Numbered from the stretch's first letter, positions 1-9,076 are shown. The stretch: DNA of 64,000 bases from Bryobacterales bacterium (GCA_003136675.1 PLFE01000081.1:1-64000); one strand, 5' to 3'. The notes: generated from the sequence alone by a model not told the origin. Translations and numbers: made by a program.

Positions 1-2
1 TG

Positions 3-776
3 CAGCGGCGCATCGGCCGCTTCGAGATGGCCGCCGGCAGTTCGCTCTTCATGGACGAAATTGGCGAAGTGCCGGCGGACGTGCAGGTGGCCCTCTTGCG
101 CGTGCTGCAGGAACACGAATTTGAGCGGCTGGGCGGCACGCAGACCATCAGGACGGATGCGCGGCTCATCGCCGCCACCAACCGGAACCTGCAGCAATCC
201 ATCGCCGATGGTTCTTTCCGCAACGATCTCTACTACCGGCTGAATGTGTTTCCCATCGAAGTGCCGCCGCTGCGCGACCGGCGCGAGGACATTCCCCGCC
301 TGGTGGAATCATTCGTCAATCGGTATTCCACCAGAATCGGCCGGCGCATTCGCGAAGTCGAGCGCGCCACCATGGATCTGTTCCTCAGGTACGCGTGGCC
401 GGGCAATATCCGCGAACTCCAGAACGTGGTGGAGCGAGCCGTCATTCTGGCGGAGGATGCCGTCCTCCGGGTAGATCCGCAGGCGCTGGTGTCACCCGCT
501 CCAACGCTGGTAAGGGCGTTCGACGGAGCGGGCGACATGCGCGGCAGCGCCGCCGCGGGAAACGGACTCTCTGGAAACGCCCTGCGCGATCAGGAGCGCG
601 ACATGATCGAGGCCGCACTCTCCCACTCCCGTGGCCGCGTGGCCGGAGAGCGCGGCGCGGCGGCGCGGCTGGGGCTGCCCGCTTCCACGCTCGAATCGAA
701 AATACGGTCGCTGGGCATTGACAAGCACCGGTTCAAGTCGCGAACGGATGCTCTAGCGAAGCGCTCTGTGGCGTGA
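3..776 (+). CDS. Sigma-54-dependent transcriptional activator, 3' end only
   Basis: This is the C-terminal part of an NtrC/FhlA-type enhancer-binding protein; the gene begins before the window. The open frame runs in from the left edge. It shows the Walker B region LFMDEIGE, sensor and arginine-finger segments (FRNDLYYRLNVFPIEVPPLRDR) and WPGNIRELQNVVERA, followed by a linker and a Fis-type helix-turn-helix ending in ARLGLPASTLESKIRSLGI. Such proteins hydrolyse ATP to open sigma-54 promoters. The HTH wording resembles the FhlA/NorR group more than NtrC itself. The sensory N-terminus, and so the signal, lies outside the window. Its 3' end overlaps the convergent M24 peptidase gene by about 44 bp. 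Confidence 0.93.
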   Translation, partial: QRRIGRFEMAAGSSLFMDEIGEVPADVQVALLRVLQEHEFERLGGTQTIRTDARLIAATNRNLQQSIADGSFRNDLYYRLNVFPIEVPPLRDRREDIPRLVESFVNRYSTRIGRRIREVERATMDLFLRYAWPGNIRELQNVVERAVILAEDAVLRVDPQALVSPAPTLVRAFDGAGDMRGSAAAGNGLSGNALRDQERDMIEAALSHSRGRVAGERGAAARLGLPASTLESKIRSLGIDKHRFKSRTDALAKRSVA

Positions 777-1974
777 ACAGTTCCGCGCCGTTTTCGGTGA
801 TATGCATGTCGTCTTCCAGCCGGATGCCGAATTCACCGGGGATATAGATCCCCGGTTCGTCGCTGAAAGTCATATTCGGCGCAAGCAGCAGCTTGTTCCC
901 GCGAACCAGGTAAGGCCATTCGTGGCCATCCATGCCGATTCCGTGGCCCACCCGGTGCGTGAAGTACTTGTAGTCCGGCCCATATCCGGCCGCTGTGATC
1001 ACGTTGCGCGCCGCCGCATCCACATCGCCCGCCGCCACGCCGGGCCGCGCGGTCTTCAACGCCGCCGATTGCGCCTGATGAACAATGTCGAAAACGCGCC
1101 GCATCTTGTCGGTGGGTTTTCCCAGAACAAAGCTGCGGCTGATGTCCGATTGATAGCCTTCCACCGTGCATCCATCGTCGATCAGAATGATCTGCCCTTC
1201 GCGGATGATCTGCGGCTGCGCGGAGCCATGGGGCAGCGCTGAAGACGCGCCCACCATCACACTCGCTTCGCCGGGGAAGCCCAGTTGCTGGTAAGCGGCC
1301 GAGATGAGCGCGCCGAACTCGCGTTGCGTCATGCCGTCTTTCAACTGCCGCCACGACCATTCGTACGCTTCGAGCGTAGCCGCATTGGCGAGGCGCATCA
1401 GATCGATCTCATGCGCGCTCTTGATCATGCGGCAGCCCGCCGTCACCGGGGTTGCGCTCGTCACCGTCGCCGCCGGCAAAGCTTTCGCGATGCCGTCCAC
1501 AAAGACGAACGTGACGCGTTCCTCGATGCCGATGTGGCCGGTCGAAACGCCGCGCTCTTTCAGGCCGAACGCCACGCGCTCATAAGGGCTGTCGTCTTCC
1601 TGCCAGGTGAATACCTGGCGGCGGTCTGGCCCGAGGCCGGCCGTGATCTGCTCACGCGCGCGATCTTCCTCGAACGCCGGTGACACGAAGAACGGTTCGC
1701 CCCGCCGCGGAATGATCATCACGAACAGCCGTTCGCTATTCCACCAGCGGATCCCGGAAAAGTAAACCAGTGACGTGCCGCCGATCAGGGTGATGGCGTC
1801 GATGCTGTTTTCCTGCATCAGTTTCTGGGCGCGCGCGATCCGCGCCAGACGCTCGGCGATGGTGATGGGTCTCGCCTCGGAGGTCCGGTTTTTGAGACTC
1901 TGGGGAGAGCCCTTTAGGGCGGACGTGGTGATGACAGCGGCGGAGCCGGAGAGCCAACTGCGACGGGAGAGCAT
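733..1974 (-). CDS. M24 family metallopeptidase (Xaa-Pro aminopeptidase-like), probably Tat-exported
   Basis: A creatinase/prolidase-fold peptidase that would cleave Xaa-Pro bonds. With the start chosen here the protein has 413 residues. The five dinuclear-metal ligands of the family can be placed at about D266, D277 (SDISRSF), H344 (HRVGHGIG), E373 (FSDEPGIY) and E387 (IRLEDDMHIT), so it looks active. The N-terminus MLSRRSWLSGSAAV is a twin-arginine-type leader. That favours this ATG over an in-frame ATG 51 bp upstream, which would only add a basic stretch and overlap the divergent neighbour. A creatinase-like N-domain occupies roughly residues 40-180. The substrate is unknown. Confidence 0.9.
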   Translation of the reverse strand: MLSRRSWLSGSAAVITTSALKGSPQSLKNRTSEARPITIAERLARIARAQKLMQENSIDAITLIGGTSLVYFSGIRWWNSERLFVMIIPRRGEPFFVSPAFEEDRAREQITAGLGPDRRQVFTWQEDDSPYERVAFGLKERGVSTGHIGIEERVTFVFVDGIAKALPAATVTSATPVTAGCRMIKSAHEIDLMRLANAATLEAYEWSWRQLKDGMTQREFGALISAAYQQLGFPGEASVMVGASSALPHGSAQPQIIREGQIILIDDGCTVEGYQSDISRSFVLGKPTDKMRRVFDIVHQAQSAALKTARPGVAAGDVDAAARNVITAAGYGPDYKYFTHRVGHGIGMDGHEWPYLVRGNKLLLAPNMTFSDEPGIYIPGEFGIRLEDDMHITENGAELFTPQSASLEHPFAT

Positions 1975-2034
1975 GTCATATGGTACCCGTCGTCGCCGGC
2001 GGTGATTGGCCAGCAGGTTGCTCACAGATCCGAT

Positions 2035-2997
2035 GTGAAGAAACTTACGATTGCCGCTGTGTTGACATTGGTATCAATCAGCCACCTTGGGTCCGTTCCT
2101 GTGCCCGACAAACCGTCTGGTTTGCTCGAGACCAATACACTCTTCACAATATACGGGCGCGGATTTGGCCGAGCCCCCATTCTGGGCCGTCTGGGATCTT
2201 ATAGCAATATGGGTCAGATGGCCGCCGGCACAGGGACCTGGATCAAACAGATCAAGGCGGCGAACGGCGGCAAGGGAGTCGTAGTCGGCATTCACCTCAT
2301 CTATGCCCTGGCCGTTCCGTGTACCGGGAAAGGCGCATGTCTCGAATATCTGGACCAGTTGGAAGACGACCTCGTGGCGCGGTACATCAAGCCAGCCGCC
2401 GACCGCGGTTGGACCGTCATACTGGACACTCAGTTGGGGCAGTCCGATCCCGTCGCGCAGGTGCAGCGGATGATGGATCGGGGATACCTGAAATACGACA
2501 ACGTCCATGTCGCGCTAGACCCTGAGTTTCATGTGGTTAGAGGACACAGCGATCCCGGAATTCCCATCGGGACGGTAACCGCGGCGCAAATCAATGCGGT
2601 GCAGGACATGCTCAGCGGGTACGTAGGGGCGCAGAAGCTCAAGACTCGGAAGATCCTGATCGTACACCAGTTCGGGGACCCGGCCGTGCACGATGGAGTG
2701 CCCTTTATGATCCAGGACAAGTCAACTTTGAGGGACTTCGCCAACGTGGAACTGGTGATCGATGCCGATGGCCTGGGAAGCCCCGAAGAAAAGGTCAGGA
2801 AATACAACCTGATGACCGATCGCAAGACCTACCCCTTCCTGCAGTTCAGCGGCATCAAGGTCTTCTTCCCGAACCGTTGGGAACACGCGGGGCATTTCGA
2901 CAAACCGCCGATGACCGTCGATCAGGTCTTCGGGTTGGCGCCGGTGCCCGGAGGAGCGCGCATGGCCACCAAACCGGGCATGCTCACCATCGCGTAA
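2035..2997 (+). CDS. Secreted hypothetical protein, putative TIM-barrel-like
   Basis: About 320 residues. The GTG at 2035 gives a clean signal peptide (VKKLTIAAVLTLVSISHLGS), so I prefer it to the GTG at 2002. The mature part has regularly spaced strand-like segments (VVVGIHLIYAL, WTVILDTQLGQ, NVHVALDPEFHV, KILIVHQFGD, VELVIDADGLG, FSGIKVFF), which looks like a beta/alpha barrel. From memory, similar wording (DPEF, VHQF, VVDADGFG) occurs in uncharacterised lipoproteins and secreted proteins of Actinobacteria; a database search would settle this. The conserved D/E/H residues at strand ends could form an active site, but no reaction can be named. It is divergent from the M24 gene. Confidence 0.8.
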   Translation: MKKLTIAAVLTLVSISHLGSVPVPDKPSGLLETNTLFTIYGRGFGRAPILGRLGSYSNMGQMAAGTGTWIKQIKAANGGKGVVVGIHLIYALAVPCTGKGACLEYLDQLEDDLVARYIKPAADRGWTVILDTQLGQSDPVAQVQRMMDRGYLKYDNVHVALDPEFHVVRGHSDPGIPIGTVTAAQINAVQDMLSGYVGAQKLKTRKILIVHQFGDPAVHDGVPFMIQDKSTLRDFANVELVIDADGLGSPEEKVRKYNLMTDRKTYPFLQFSGIKVFFPNRWEHAGHFDKPPMTVDQVFGLAPVPGGARMATKPGMLTIA

Positions 2998-3002
2998 GAG
3001 GT

Positions 3003-4565
3003 TTATGGATTGGTGATCGTTGCGATCAAGCCATCCAGCTTCGTCAGCGAGATGCTGAAGTGCTCGTTATAGGTGTGGGCGCGGTCCCGCAGGTAGCTCA
3101 GCGCCACCGCCTCGCCCAACTGCATCGAGGTATCTGTATCGCTGCGCCAGTGGATCCCCGCATGGATACCATGGCCGAAGCTGATGTTATGCGCCAGCTT
3201 ATGCAACTCGCCATTCACCGTCAGCGGCGGCTCACCGGAAGCCGCCGCGTAGGGCGCGGTCAAGGTCCCATCGGCTGACGGCATCAGGGGTTCCGGCACA
3301 GCGAATGTTCCATCGAAGAAGAACTTCAGAACGGTGATGCAGGCCCCGGCCACCGCGCCATGACCGGTGGGGTAGGCCGGATGAGTCGGCGAACCCTCCG
3401 GGAACGCCTGCGAAAGAAAATAGCTGGCGTTCGCCGCGAAACTGCTCGCCACTGCTTGCGACTGCAAAACCGTCTGGCTCACCCGCCCCTCGATTGTTCC
3501 GCCCTTTCCGGTTTTCATCAGATACACAATCCCGCCACCGGATTCCGGACGGTGGCGCAGATGCACCCACCACTTCTGGTACCAGACTGCCTTGATCGCT
3601 TCAGCCGCCACCGCCGCCAAAGTGACTGCAATATCCGGTTGACCCATCGTGCCGAAGCCATTTTGCGTTTTGGAGCCGTTATAGGGATTGCCGGGGTTCA
3701 AAGGCGCAGGGTTGCCCCCGTTCAACGTGTTCAACACCAGGTACGCCATGAAATAGGACTGATACAGAACGTCATCGTGTGTGTAAGCGGCGAACCCGCG
3801 CCCGTCATGCAGGTAAAGCGCCGCGCCCGGCGTGAGGCTCTTCCCCGTCCCTATGCCGTTCTGCACCTGCAGGAACTCGCCTGGCTCGGTCATGAAGTCA
3901 ATACCCGCCTGGTTGGTGACATATTGCTGGGCGATCGGCAGTGATCCCAACGCTGTCGGCTGCAGCAGAAGCTGCGAGACATACGGTCCAATCGTCTCAC
4001 CGGCGAACCCGCCTCGAAATAAGAGCTCTGGCGTGACTTGATTGGCGCTGTTGCGGGGGCCCGCATACTCAGATAGCGACGACAATTCGGTAGCCGCCTG
4101 CGCGGCCTCGGCACAGGTTGAATAACTCGTGAACGCGACGTCCCTCAGCAGAGAGGCCCAATACAGCTCCACCAGTTCCGTCGCGTACGCCTCACTGGCC
4201 AGCGCGGGTGCGGGCGGCGCGGTAAACTGACTGGCGTCCAGGCAGTCCAGATAAAACGCCAGGCCGGCTTGCGGTCCATTCAGCGTGCGCGGGCCGCCGA
4301 GAATGATCTTCTCGAAATCCGCTGGGGCGCCGCTGCTCAACGCCGTCTTGAACGATTGATACGCGGCGGCGTCCACCAGGCCGACGCCCGATTGCAAAAG
4401 GCCTTTCGTGTAGGTGCCCGACCGGTCGGAATAGAGCGCTTCATCGCCGTTATCGATCTGCGCGGGAGCCGCGGTGAAAGCGTCGCGCGCCGTGGTTCCG
4501 GTGCGCAGCGCCAGGGATCGCAAAACCCGATTGCTGGTCGCCGGAATCAGTTCCTCGTTGAGCAT
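3003..4565 (-). CDS. Vanadium-dependent haloperoxidase / PAP2-superfamily protein
   Basis: About 520 residues. The three vanadate (phosphate) binding motifs of the family are visible in order: KWWVHLRHRPE near residue 330, PTHPAYPTGHGAVAG near 395 and FGHGIHAGIHWRSD near 465. These supply the Lys/Arg, Ser/Thr-Gly-His, Arg and axial His residues. Known members oxidise halides with H2O2, and acid phosphatases share the fold, so halide specificity is not provable here. I chose the ATG at 4565 (MLNEELIPA) because it follows the epimerase stop by 10 bp; an upstream in-frame ATG at 4643 would overlap that gene. No signal peptide is obvious. It is the last gene of the run 6379 to 3003. Confidence 0.9.
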   Translation of the reverse strand: MLNEELIPATSNRVLRSLALRTGTTARDAFTAAPAQIDNGDEALYSDRSGTYTKGLLQSGVGLVDAAAYQSFKTALSSGAPADFEKIILGGPRTLNGPQAGLAFYLDCLDASQFTAPPAPALASEAYATELVELYWASLLRDVAFTSYSTCAEAAQAATELSSLSEYAGPRNSANQVTPELLFRGGFAGETIGPYVSQLLLQPTALGSLPIAQQYVTNQAGIDFMTEPGEFLQVQNGIGTGKSLTPGAALYLHDGRGFAAYTHDDVLYQSYFMAYLVLNTLNGGNPAPLNPGNPYNGSKTQNGFGTMGQPDIAVTLAAVAAEAIKAVWYQKWWVHLRHRPESGGGIVYLMKTGKGGTIEGRVSQTVLQSQAVASSFAANASYFLSQAFPEGSPTHPAYPTGHGAVAGACITVLKFFFDGTFAVPEPLMPSADGTLTAPYAAASGEPPLTVNGELHKLAHNISFGHGIHAGIHWRSDTDTSMQLGEAVALSYLRDRAHTYNEHFSISLTKLDGLIATITNP

Positions 4566-4575
4566 GTGTTCGTCA

Positions 4576-5568
4576 CTAGGCTCTTGCGAAGTCTCTCGCC
4601 GGAAGTCTGCCCGCGGCTTCAAGCTGAGTGCAGATGAACTCATAGGTTCTCGCGATCCCTTCTTCCAGCGAAACCTGCGGCTCCCACTTCAGCACTTCCC
4701 GCAATTTCGAGTTATCGCTGTTGCGGCCGCGCACGCCTTGCGGCGCAGTCAGATCGTGTGTCCGGTGAACCTTCTTGCCGGCGATCTTTGCCACCATATC
4801 CACTAGCTCATTGATGGAAATTAGCCGGTCCTGTCCCACGTTCAAAGGATGCGGGAAGTCGGAATTCATCAGCCGGAAAATCGCCTCCACGCAATCGGCC
4901 ACATAGCAGTACGATCGGGTTTGCAGTCCGTCGCCCCACACTTCGATCGTCCCGCCATCTTCAACCAGTGCGAGCTTGCGGCAGATCGCGGCGGGCGACT
5001 TTTCACGGCCTCCGTCGTATGTGCCCAGCGGACCGAAGATATTGTGGAAGCGCGCCACGCGCGTCTCCAGGCCGAAATCCTCGCGGTAATGCCGGCATGT
5101 CCGCTCCATATAAAGCTTCTCCCACCCATACCCGTCTTCGGCATCCGCGGGATACGCGTCTTCTTCTTTCAGCGGCGTCGCGTTCGTGTCACGCTGGCGA
5201 TAGCCGGGATACACGCACGCGCTGGAAGTGAATAGAAAACGGCTCGCGCCGTTGACCCGCGCAGCTTCGATGGTATGCATGTTGATCATGGTGCTGTCGC
5301 GGACAATCACGGCTTTGTTCGATTCGATGAAACCGATGCCGCCCATCTCCGCCGCCAGCGCATACACCTCGTCGATTCCAGCCGTGGCCTGCAGGCAATT
5401 GTCCCAGCGCCGCAGGTCCAGAAGCTGAAAGTCGTGCGCCGTCGTGGGCTCGTATTCGGGCCGCTTCAGGTCCACCCCACGAACCCAGTAGCCCTGCGAC
5501 GTCAGGTGCTTTACCAGATGATGACCAATAAACCCGCCCGCTCCGGTGACCAGTATTCTCTTCGACAT
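4576..5568 (-). CDS. NAD-dependent epimerase, GDP-mannose 3,5-epimerase-like
   Basis: A 330-residue extended SDR sugar-nucleotide enzyme. It has the N-terminal Rossmann glycine motif GAGGFIGHHL, the SSACVYP serine region and a tyrosine/lysine pair in YGWEKLYME. The wording AAEMGGIGFIESN, RFHNIFGP, GGREKSPAAICRK, WGDGLQTRSYCYV and GVRGRNSDNSKL closely follows plant GDP-mannose 3,5-epimerase (recalled, not searched). That makes GDP-mannose to GDP-L-galactose/gulose chemistry the best guess, ahead of generic UDP-glucose epimerases. A GGGGAG-like ribosome site precedes the ATG. It lies 4 bp downstream of the GT26 gene and is almost certainly in one transcript with it, pointing to a role in surface polysaccharide precursors. 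Confidence 0.9.
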   Translation of the reverse strand: MSKRILVTGAGGFIGHHLVKHLTSQGYWVRGVDLKRPEYEPTTAHDFQLLDLRRWDNCLQATAGIDEVYALAAEMGGIGFIESNKAVIVRDSTMINMHTIEAARVNGASRFLFTSSACVYPGYRQRDTNATPLKEEDAYPADAEDGYGWEKLYMERTCRHYREDFGLETRVARFHNIFGPLGTYDGGREKSPAAICRKLALVEDGGTIEVWGDGLQTRSYCYVADCVEAIFRLMNSDFPHPLNVGQDRLISINELVDMVAKIAGKKVHRTHDLTAPQGVRGRNSDNSKLREVLKWEPQVSLEEGIARTYEFICTQLEAAGRLPARDFARA

Positions 5569-5572
5569 GAAC

Positions 5573-6379
5573 TTAGTTCTCCCCTGATTGAAAACGCAAA
5601 ATACGCAGCTTCTGCATGGCCCAAAGCGGCGGAAACACCGTGGTAATCAACAGATACCGCTTCCACAACCGGCTGGGTTCGCGAGTCAGCCGGAAGAACC
5701 ATTCGAGTCCCGAGCGCTGCATCCATCGCGGAGCCTGCTCCACGCGGCCCGCATGGAAATCGAAAGCCGCGCCCACACCAAACAGTGCCAGGCCCGGAAG
5801 ACGGCTGCGGTGCTCCATCATCCACCGCTCCTGCTTCGGGGTGCTTAGGCCTACGAACACCACGTCCGCCCCGGAATCGATGATCTGCCTCACGAACTGC
5901 TCGTCTTCCTCTGTCGTCAGTGCGCGAAAGGGCGGCGAAATCATGCCGCGGATCTGCAACCCCGGAAACTTCTCCAGAAGCCGTTTGGACAACGTGTCCA
6001 AAGTCTCCTGGCGTGCGCCGTAGAAGAAGAAGCGCTGCCCCTCAACCGCCGCGCGCTCGCATAGGGCCATCATCAGATCGGGTCCGTAGACGCGCGTCTG
6101 TCCCAATACGCCGAACGAACGCATCGCCCAAACCACGGGCATGCCGTCCGGTGTGGCCAGGTCCGCGGAATTCACAATATCGCGAAACGCTGGTTCAAAA
6201 TAGCCCGTAATAATGCCGTGCACAGAAGTCACCGTCACCATCCGTGCCGGGATTTGCAGGCTCGCGCGCCGCCTCTCATTCACCCACTCGCTACAGATAT
6301 CGGCAACCTGCCCATAATGGGTGGCGCTGATTCCGACACCGAGAATCGACTGTTTGCGCGGCAGTGCGACCGGACTCAT
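5573..6379 (-). CDS. WecG/TagA/CpsF family glycosyltransferase (GT26)
   Basis: A 268-residue member of the GT26 family, which transfers ManNAc/ManNAcA-type sugars onto lipid-linked acceptors in ECA, teichoic acid or capsule synthesis. Typical features are ADLATPDGMPVVWAMR, YGPDLM, RFFFYGARQETLDTLSKRL, ADVVFVGLSTPKQERWM, GVGAAFDFHAGRVEQAP and WFFRLTREPSRLWKRYL. A short hydrophobic C-terminal segment could give peripheral membrane contact. It is the first gene of the minus-strand run with the epimerase and haloperoxidase. The acceptor cannot be told from sequence. Confidence 0.95.
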   Translation of the reverse strand: MSPVALPRKQSILGVGISATHYGQVADICSEWVNERRRASLQIPARMVTVTSVHGIITGYFEPAFRDIVNSADLATPDGMPVVWAMRSFGVLGQTRVYGPDLMMALCERAAVEGQRFFFYGARQETLDTLSKRLLEKFPGLQIRGMISPPFRALTTEEDEQFVRQIIDSGADVVFVGLSTPKQERWMMEHRSRLPGLALFGVGAAFDFHAGRVEQAPRWMQRSGLEWFFRLTREPSRLWKRYLLITTVFPPLWAMQKLRILRFQSGEN

Positions 6380-6390
6380 ACACCCGTTTT

Positions 6391-6396
6391 AGTATA
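6391..6396 (-). promoter_or_regulatory. Putative -10 element for the GT26-epimerase operon
   Basis: Read on the minus strand this is TATACT, close to the sigma-70 consensus, about 12 bp from the ATG at 6379. No good -35 box sits 17 bp upstream. The assignment rests on position in a short divergent intergenic region and on the hexamer alone. Confidence 0.35.
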
Positions 6397-6421
6397 GCGA
6401 GCGAAGCATTTTCGAGGAAAT

Positions 6422-6450
6422 TTGAAAAAACTGGTATGAAGAGATACAGT
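6422..6450 (+). promoter_or_regulatory. Putative sigma-70 promoter for ybjQ-glnD
   Basis: TTGAAA (6422-6427) and TACAGT (6445-6450) are separated by exactly 17 bp. The -10 box ends only 7 bp before the ybjQ ATG at 6458, and no Shine-Dalgarno sequence is visible between them. If this promoter is real, the transcript would be leaderless or nearly so. Confidence 0.4.
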
Positions 6451-6457
6451 ATGACCT

Positions 6458-6805
6458 ATGGCTTATGAAGCTCCCGCTCCCTGGATGGTGACCACCTCCA
6501 ATCAGCTCGAACACTTTCGCGTGAAGAACACACTCGGCATTGTCCGCGGCATCACCGTCCGTTCGCGTTCCGTGCTGGGCAACATCGCCGGCGGATTGCA
6601 GGCCCTGGTCGGGGGAAATATCACGGTGTACACCGAGCTGTGCGAACGCGCCCGGCAGGAAGCATACGAACTCATGCTGGAGCACGCCGGCCAGATGGGC
6701 GCCAATGCCGTGATCGCTTTTCGCTATGACGCCAATGAGATCATGCAGGGAATCACCGAAGTATTGGCTTATGGCACTGCCGTCGTCGTCGAGCCTGCCG
6801 CCTGA
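6458..6805 (+). CDS. YbjQ family (UPF0145) protein
   Basis: A 115-residue protein with the family pattern: an N-terminal strand ending in a long loop (VRGITVRSRSVLGNIAGGLQAL), the segment GGNITVYTELCERARQEAYELMLEHA, then GANAVIAFRYD and a C-terminal EVLAYGTAVVVE strand. Members form small pentameric barrels. A heavy-metal-binding role has been suggested for the family but is not established. No ribosome-binding site precedes the ATG. Its end overlaps glnD by 35 bp, so the two are probably co-transcribed. Confidence 0.9.
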   Translation: MAYEAPAPWMVTTSNQLEHFRVKNTLGIVRGITVRSRSVLGNIAGGLQALVGGNITVYTELCERARQEAYELMLEHAGQMGANAVIAFRYDANEIMQGITEVLAYGTAVVVEPAA

Positions 6806-9050
6806 ACCCGCGCCAGGAAACGCATCCCGCAGGCTTCTGGAACGCACCAGCCTGATCGATGAGCAGGTCCTGTCGCTTTGGCCGTCACTCACCGGGTGCG
6901 CCCTCTGCGCGGTCGGCGGCTATGGGCGGCGGGAGCTGTTTCCGTGCTCCGACGTGGATCTGTTGATTGTCAGTTCGCGAACCGATCTGCGCGAGCCGCT
7001 CGCTCCTTTTCTCCGCGCGCTTTGGGATGCGGGCATGCGCGTCAGCCAGTCCGTCCACACGGTGGAAGAGTGCAACGAGGTGGACGACCTCAACATCGAG
7101 CTAAGCATCAGCCTGCTGGACCGCCGCATTTTGGCCGGCGACGCCGCCCTGTTTGAAAAGCTCCGCGATCCGCGCCGGGAACAACTGGCCCCCGCGCTGG
7201 CCCGCATCACCCGCGAGCGCCATGCCAGGTTCGGCAACACGGTCTACCACCTGGAGCCCAATGTCAAAGACGCGCCGGGCGGTCTGCGCGATTTGCAGGT
7301 TCTCCGCTGGCTGGCCAAACTCAGCCAGGTTTCCATCCCTGTTCCCGCCCACGATCTCATCGCCGAAATCCGCACCGCGTTGCATCTGGCCGCCGGCCGC
7401 GATCAGAATGTCCTCAACTTCCTGATGCAGGATGAGTGCGCCCGCATTCTGCAATTTCCCGATCCCTCCGATCTGATGGGCGCCTGGTATCGCGAAGCGA
7501 GGCCGCTCCACCAGGCCTGCCTCCGCCGGCTGGACGAATTGGAAGCGCGCCGCAGTTCCCTGCTCGCCGCTTTTCGCGATCGCGCCGCACGGCTTTCGAA
7601 CTCCGATTTTTCGGTGGTAAACGGCCGCATCTATTTCCGTGCCCCGACGGCCGATCCCCATCAATTTCTGCGCATCTTCGAATTCATCGCCCGCCACGGT
7701 TTGCCCCTCTCGACCGACGCCGAAGATCGCATCGGGCATTTCGGGAATCCGGTTTCCATCACATGGCAGGAACTCTCCGCCATTGTCGAACTGCCGTACG
7801 CCTCTGAAGCTTTGCGCGCCATGCACGACACCGGTTTCCTGCTCAATATTTTTCCGGAGCTTGCGGGTATCGATTCCCTGGTGATCCGCGATTTCTATCA
7901 TCGCTACACGGTGGATGAACACACGCTGGTGGCGGTCACCTCAGCCATTCAATTGCGGAAGGAGAACAACCAGTTTGGCGAAGTGGCGCGCGAAACTCCG
8001 GACTACGCTCTGCTTCTCATCGCGCTTCTTTTCCACGACAGCGGAAAAGGCGTGCCGTCGGAGCATCACGCCGAAGCTTCGGTCGAGATTGCCGAGCGCG
8101 CGCTGAAAGGCACACGCATACCGGCCACGCAGCTCGAGACCGTCCTGTTCCTGATTCGCGCCCACCTCGAAATGTCGCGGCTGATGACCACGCGGGACCC
8201 GGCCGACCCCGCCACCGCCGCCACCCTCGCCGCGGCCGTGGGAACATCCGAGCGATTGAAACTGCTCACCGCGCTCACTTATTGCGATATCAGCGCGGTG
8301 CATCCGGGTGCTCTTACACCCTGGCGTACCACGCTGCTGTGGCGTCTCTACGTGGCCACTTCACGCCATTTGACGCTCGGGCTGCAAACCGATCTGGCCG
8401 CCGAAGGCCTGCCCGCCCGCTATCTCCTGACCAACACCGCTGAGCAGATCGCCGAACATCACAACATGGAAAGGGAAGGCCGCACGGTGGCCATCAAACG
8501 AGAGGGCGCTCCCTATCGACTCACGGTGGTCACGCCCGACCGTCCGTTCCTGATGGCCGATATCGCCGGCGCGCTGGCCAGTTTCGGCATGAACATTCTG
8601 CGCGCGGAAGTTTTTATCAACGATCGGGACTGGACAATCAACACCTTCTCTTTTGACGACCCCATCCGCACGCTCGAACTGAACCCCGGCGAACTCGTCC
8701 GCCTGGAAGCTTTCATTGAGGACGCGGTGGCGAAGCGCAGGAATGTAGCGGAATTGCTGCAAGGGCGCGCACGGCCCCGGACCACCGCCCGCCAGCCGCC
8801 GCGCGTCGCCGCCGACAACGACGCCTCGCCCAACGCAACCCTGTTTGAGATCACGGCCGAAGACCGGCCCGGCCTGCTCTATAGCCTCTCGCGGTTTTTC
8901 TCCGAGAGTGGCTGCAATATTGAAACCGTACTCATCGACACAGAAGGCCGCAAAGCCATCGACGTTTTCTACGTCACCCGCGCCGGCCAGGCGCTCGATG
9001 AGACTGAAACCGTACAGATGCGAGAACAGCTTCAAAAGCTAACGGCCTAG
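6771..9050 (+). CDS. glnD: Bifunctional PII uridylyltransferase / uridylyl-removing enzyme
   Basis: About 759 residues, somewhat shorter than the roughly 850-900 of enterobacterial GlnD. The nucleotidyltransferase signature VGGYGRRELFPCSDVDLL is at residues 48-65 with D61 and D63 as metal ligands. A middle helical domain carries DAPGGLRDLQ. The HD hydrolase region around residue 420 reads LLFHDSGKG. Two ACT domains follow, starting near TVVTPDRPFLMADIAG and FEITAEDRPGLLYSL, which sense glutamine. It uridylylates and deuridylylates PII to signal nitrogen status. I chose the ATG at 6771; an in-frame ATG at 6726 would lie deep inside ybjQ. No glnB or amt gene is nearby. Confidence 0.93.
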   Translation: MALPSSSSLPPEPAPGNASRRLLERTSLIDEQVLSLWPSLTGCALCAVGGYGRRELFPCSDVDLLIVSSRTDLREPLAPFLRALWDAGMRVSQSVHTVEECNEVDDLNIELSISLLDRRILAGDAALFEKLRDPRREQLAPALARITRERHARFGNTVYHLEPNVKDAPGGLRDLQVLRWLAKLSQVSIPVPAHDLIAEIRTALHLAAGRDQNVLNFLMQDECARILQFPDPSDLMGAWYREARPLHQACLRRLDELEARRSSLLAAFRDRAARLSNSDFSVVNGRIYFRAPTADPHQFLRIFEFIARHGLPLSTDAEDRIGHFGNPVSITWQELSAIVELPYASEALRAMHDTGFLLNIFPELAGIDSLVIRDFYHRYTVDEHTLVAVTSAIQLRKENNQFGEVARETPDYALLLIALLFHDSGKGVPSEHHAEASVEIAERALKGTRIPATQLETVLFLIRAHLEMSRLMTTRDPADPATAATLAAAVGTSERLKLLTALTYCDISAVHPGALTPWRTTLLWRLYVATSRHLTLGLQTDLAAEGLPARYLLTNTAEQIAEHHNMEREGRTVAIKREGAPYRLTVVTPDRPFLMADIAGALASFGMNILRAEVFINDRDWTINTFSFDDPIRTLELNPGELVRLEAFIEDAVAKRRNVAELLQGRARPRTTARQPPRVAADNDASPNATLFEITAEDRPGLLYSLSRFFSESGCNIETVLIDTEGRKAIDVFYVTRAGQALDETETVQMREQLQKLTA

Positions 9051-9076
9051 CGGTCGTGAGATACTACGGAGTTTGC

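Noticed and set aside
802-1683. Plus-strand frames across the M24 peptidase gene
   Set aside because: They overlap a gene with all catalytic residues in place, and their Arg/His-rich translations match nothing recognisable.
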